Positions 26,763-27,417 of a stretch of DNA of 27,417 bases are shown piece after piece. How positions within the stretch are numbered: position 1 is the stretch's first letter; every line of letters begins with the position of its first letter. The notes beneath the pieces are model-generated. The model was not told where the DNA came from. It made no database searches and saw only the letters and a program-made list of their open reading frames with translations. Source of the DNA: Davidsoniella eucalypti (lineage: Eukaryota > Ascomycota > Sordariomycetes > Microascales > Ceratocystidaceae); contig RMBW01000210.1 of assembly GCA_004009845.1 (NCBI GenBank), positions 10,599-38,015 on the forward strand, written 5' to 3'. A program made the position numbers and the translations under genes.

Positions 26763-27417
26763 CGTTTTGGCGCGGGTCAACCTCTGCCAGCCCTTCATCG
26801 GAGGCATCTGGGGCCGCGGCTTGCGGTTTTCGTAGGGGCGTCGCTTCGGTAGCTTGCGCCGGTTTGGTTGTTGAGATGGTTGTAGTCTTGGGCGGCGCAC
26901 CAAGTGGTAGCGGTCTCCGCAGGTGAGGTCGTGGCGTCAGTGACAGCCTTTGCCGGCTCAGTGACGGAAGAGGCAGGAGCCTTCTTCTTCTTCTTGTTCT
27001 TCTTTTTGTTGTTATTATCGATGTCTGCCTTCTTCGGCAGCGCTGGTGTGATTTGTGTGGTTTGAGTGGCCTTGACCACAGCAGAGAACAGTGCCTTGGA
27101 TGAGGCAACCACGCCTACGGGCGCAGCTTCAATCGCCTTTTGCTTTGGTAGCGGCGATGGCGTGTCTGGGATGTCCAGATCAGCTAGATCCTGCGCAATA
27201 TGCAGCTGGAGAGCCTCGAATTTTCGGTTTATTGATACCAGGGTTGCGGCCTCACGCAACATCACTGCGACAGAGGCGGCAATGAGGGCGTCCGTGTTGT
27301 CAGGACCGACCCAGCGTGAAGCTTTCAGGCCCTTAGCCTCCTGGAATTTTTTTGAGGGGACTGGAGGGGAGCTCGGTAGCTCTACCTCCTCGAAACCACG
27401 TTTAACGGTGGTTTTTG
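26763..27417 (-). pseudogene. LINE ORF1 (family A) fragment, right part, continuing beyond the window
   Basis: Continuation of the ORF1 cut at 20062. Reading from the window edge leftwards it encodes TVKRGFEEVELPSSPPVPS, RWVGPDNTD, the LPKQKAIEAAP block and the Lys/Asn-rich tract. The frame is lost by a 4-base insertion near 26901 (TTGG in the Ala/Thr/Pro linker) and further single-base changes near 26830 and 26790. The ORF1 start lies outside the window. This is the host copy into which the gypsy element inserted. Confidence 0.85.

Noticed and set aside
1..27417. A host metabolic, defence or secondary-metabolite gene hidden between transposons
   Set aside because: Apart from the 72-nt tRNA-like segment and a few filler bases at junctions, every stretch could be assigned to a LINE, the gypsy element or the solo LTR.

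Overview
The window is almost pure retrotransposon DNA from a filamentous ascomycete (Pezizomycotina). It holds no host gene. The fungal assignment rests on two families: a two-ORF LINE of the Tad1 type (endonuclease, reverse transcriptase, RNase H, CCHC knuckle, poly(A) tail) and a Ty3/gypsy chromovirus with a chromodomain integrase and a self-priming leader. No species can be named from the sequence. Several copies stay nearly identical with open reading frames, so repeat-induced point mutation looks weak or absent in this genome.

Layout, left to right. 1-208 is the 3' end of a plus-strand LINE. 209-1650 is a minus-strand LINE ORF2 fragment. 1651-1722 is a tRNA-derived segment with RNA polymerase III A and B boxes. 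1723-7083 is a nearly full-length plus-strand LINE (family A) with broken ORF1 and intact ORF2 (1280 aa). 7084-12054 is a minus-strand LINE of a second type (family B): a divergent ORF1 joined to an almost identical ORF2. It is fused at its 5' end to the first ~1.27 kb of a family A element (12055-13325), giving one 868-aa open frame made of two ORF1 proteins. 13331-17749 is a 5'-truncated plus-strand LINE with a second intact ORF2 (1280 aa). 17750-19833 is a shorter plus-strand LINE directly behind it. 19834-20062 plus 26763-27417 is a minus-strand LINE ORF1 split by the gypsy element.

The gypsy element occupies 20068-26757 on the minus strand. It has two 179-bp LTRs that differ at only three positions by my reading, and a perfect 5-bp target duplication (GTTGG). 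Its leader carries an 11-nt primer site complementary to its own LTR (Tf1/sushi-type self-priming) and an array of about eight short hairpin repeats. Gag has a frame break and an in-frame UGA. Pol has a one-base frame break in the protease. A 179-bp solo LTR of a related family (target duplication GTCTC) sits in the integrase. The integrase resumes in frame exactly when that LTR and one duplication are skipped.

How the parts relate. In the LINEs, ORF1 is the RNA-binding partner of ORF2, and the two frames overlap by 8 nt (ATG within the end of ORF1), which suggests coupled translation. The most interesting signals are the 5' chimeras (tRNA-like/LINE, family A/family B), which suggest template jumping by the LINE reverse transcriptase, the exchange of ORF1 between families that share ORF2, and the self-priming gypsy leader with its hairpin array. 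I found no CRISPR, bacterial operon or defence system. Exact junctions were read by eye and may be off by a few bases.
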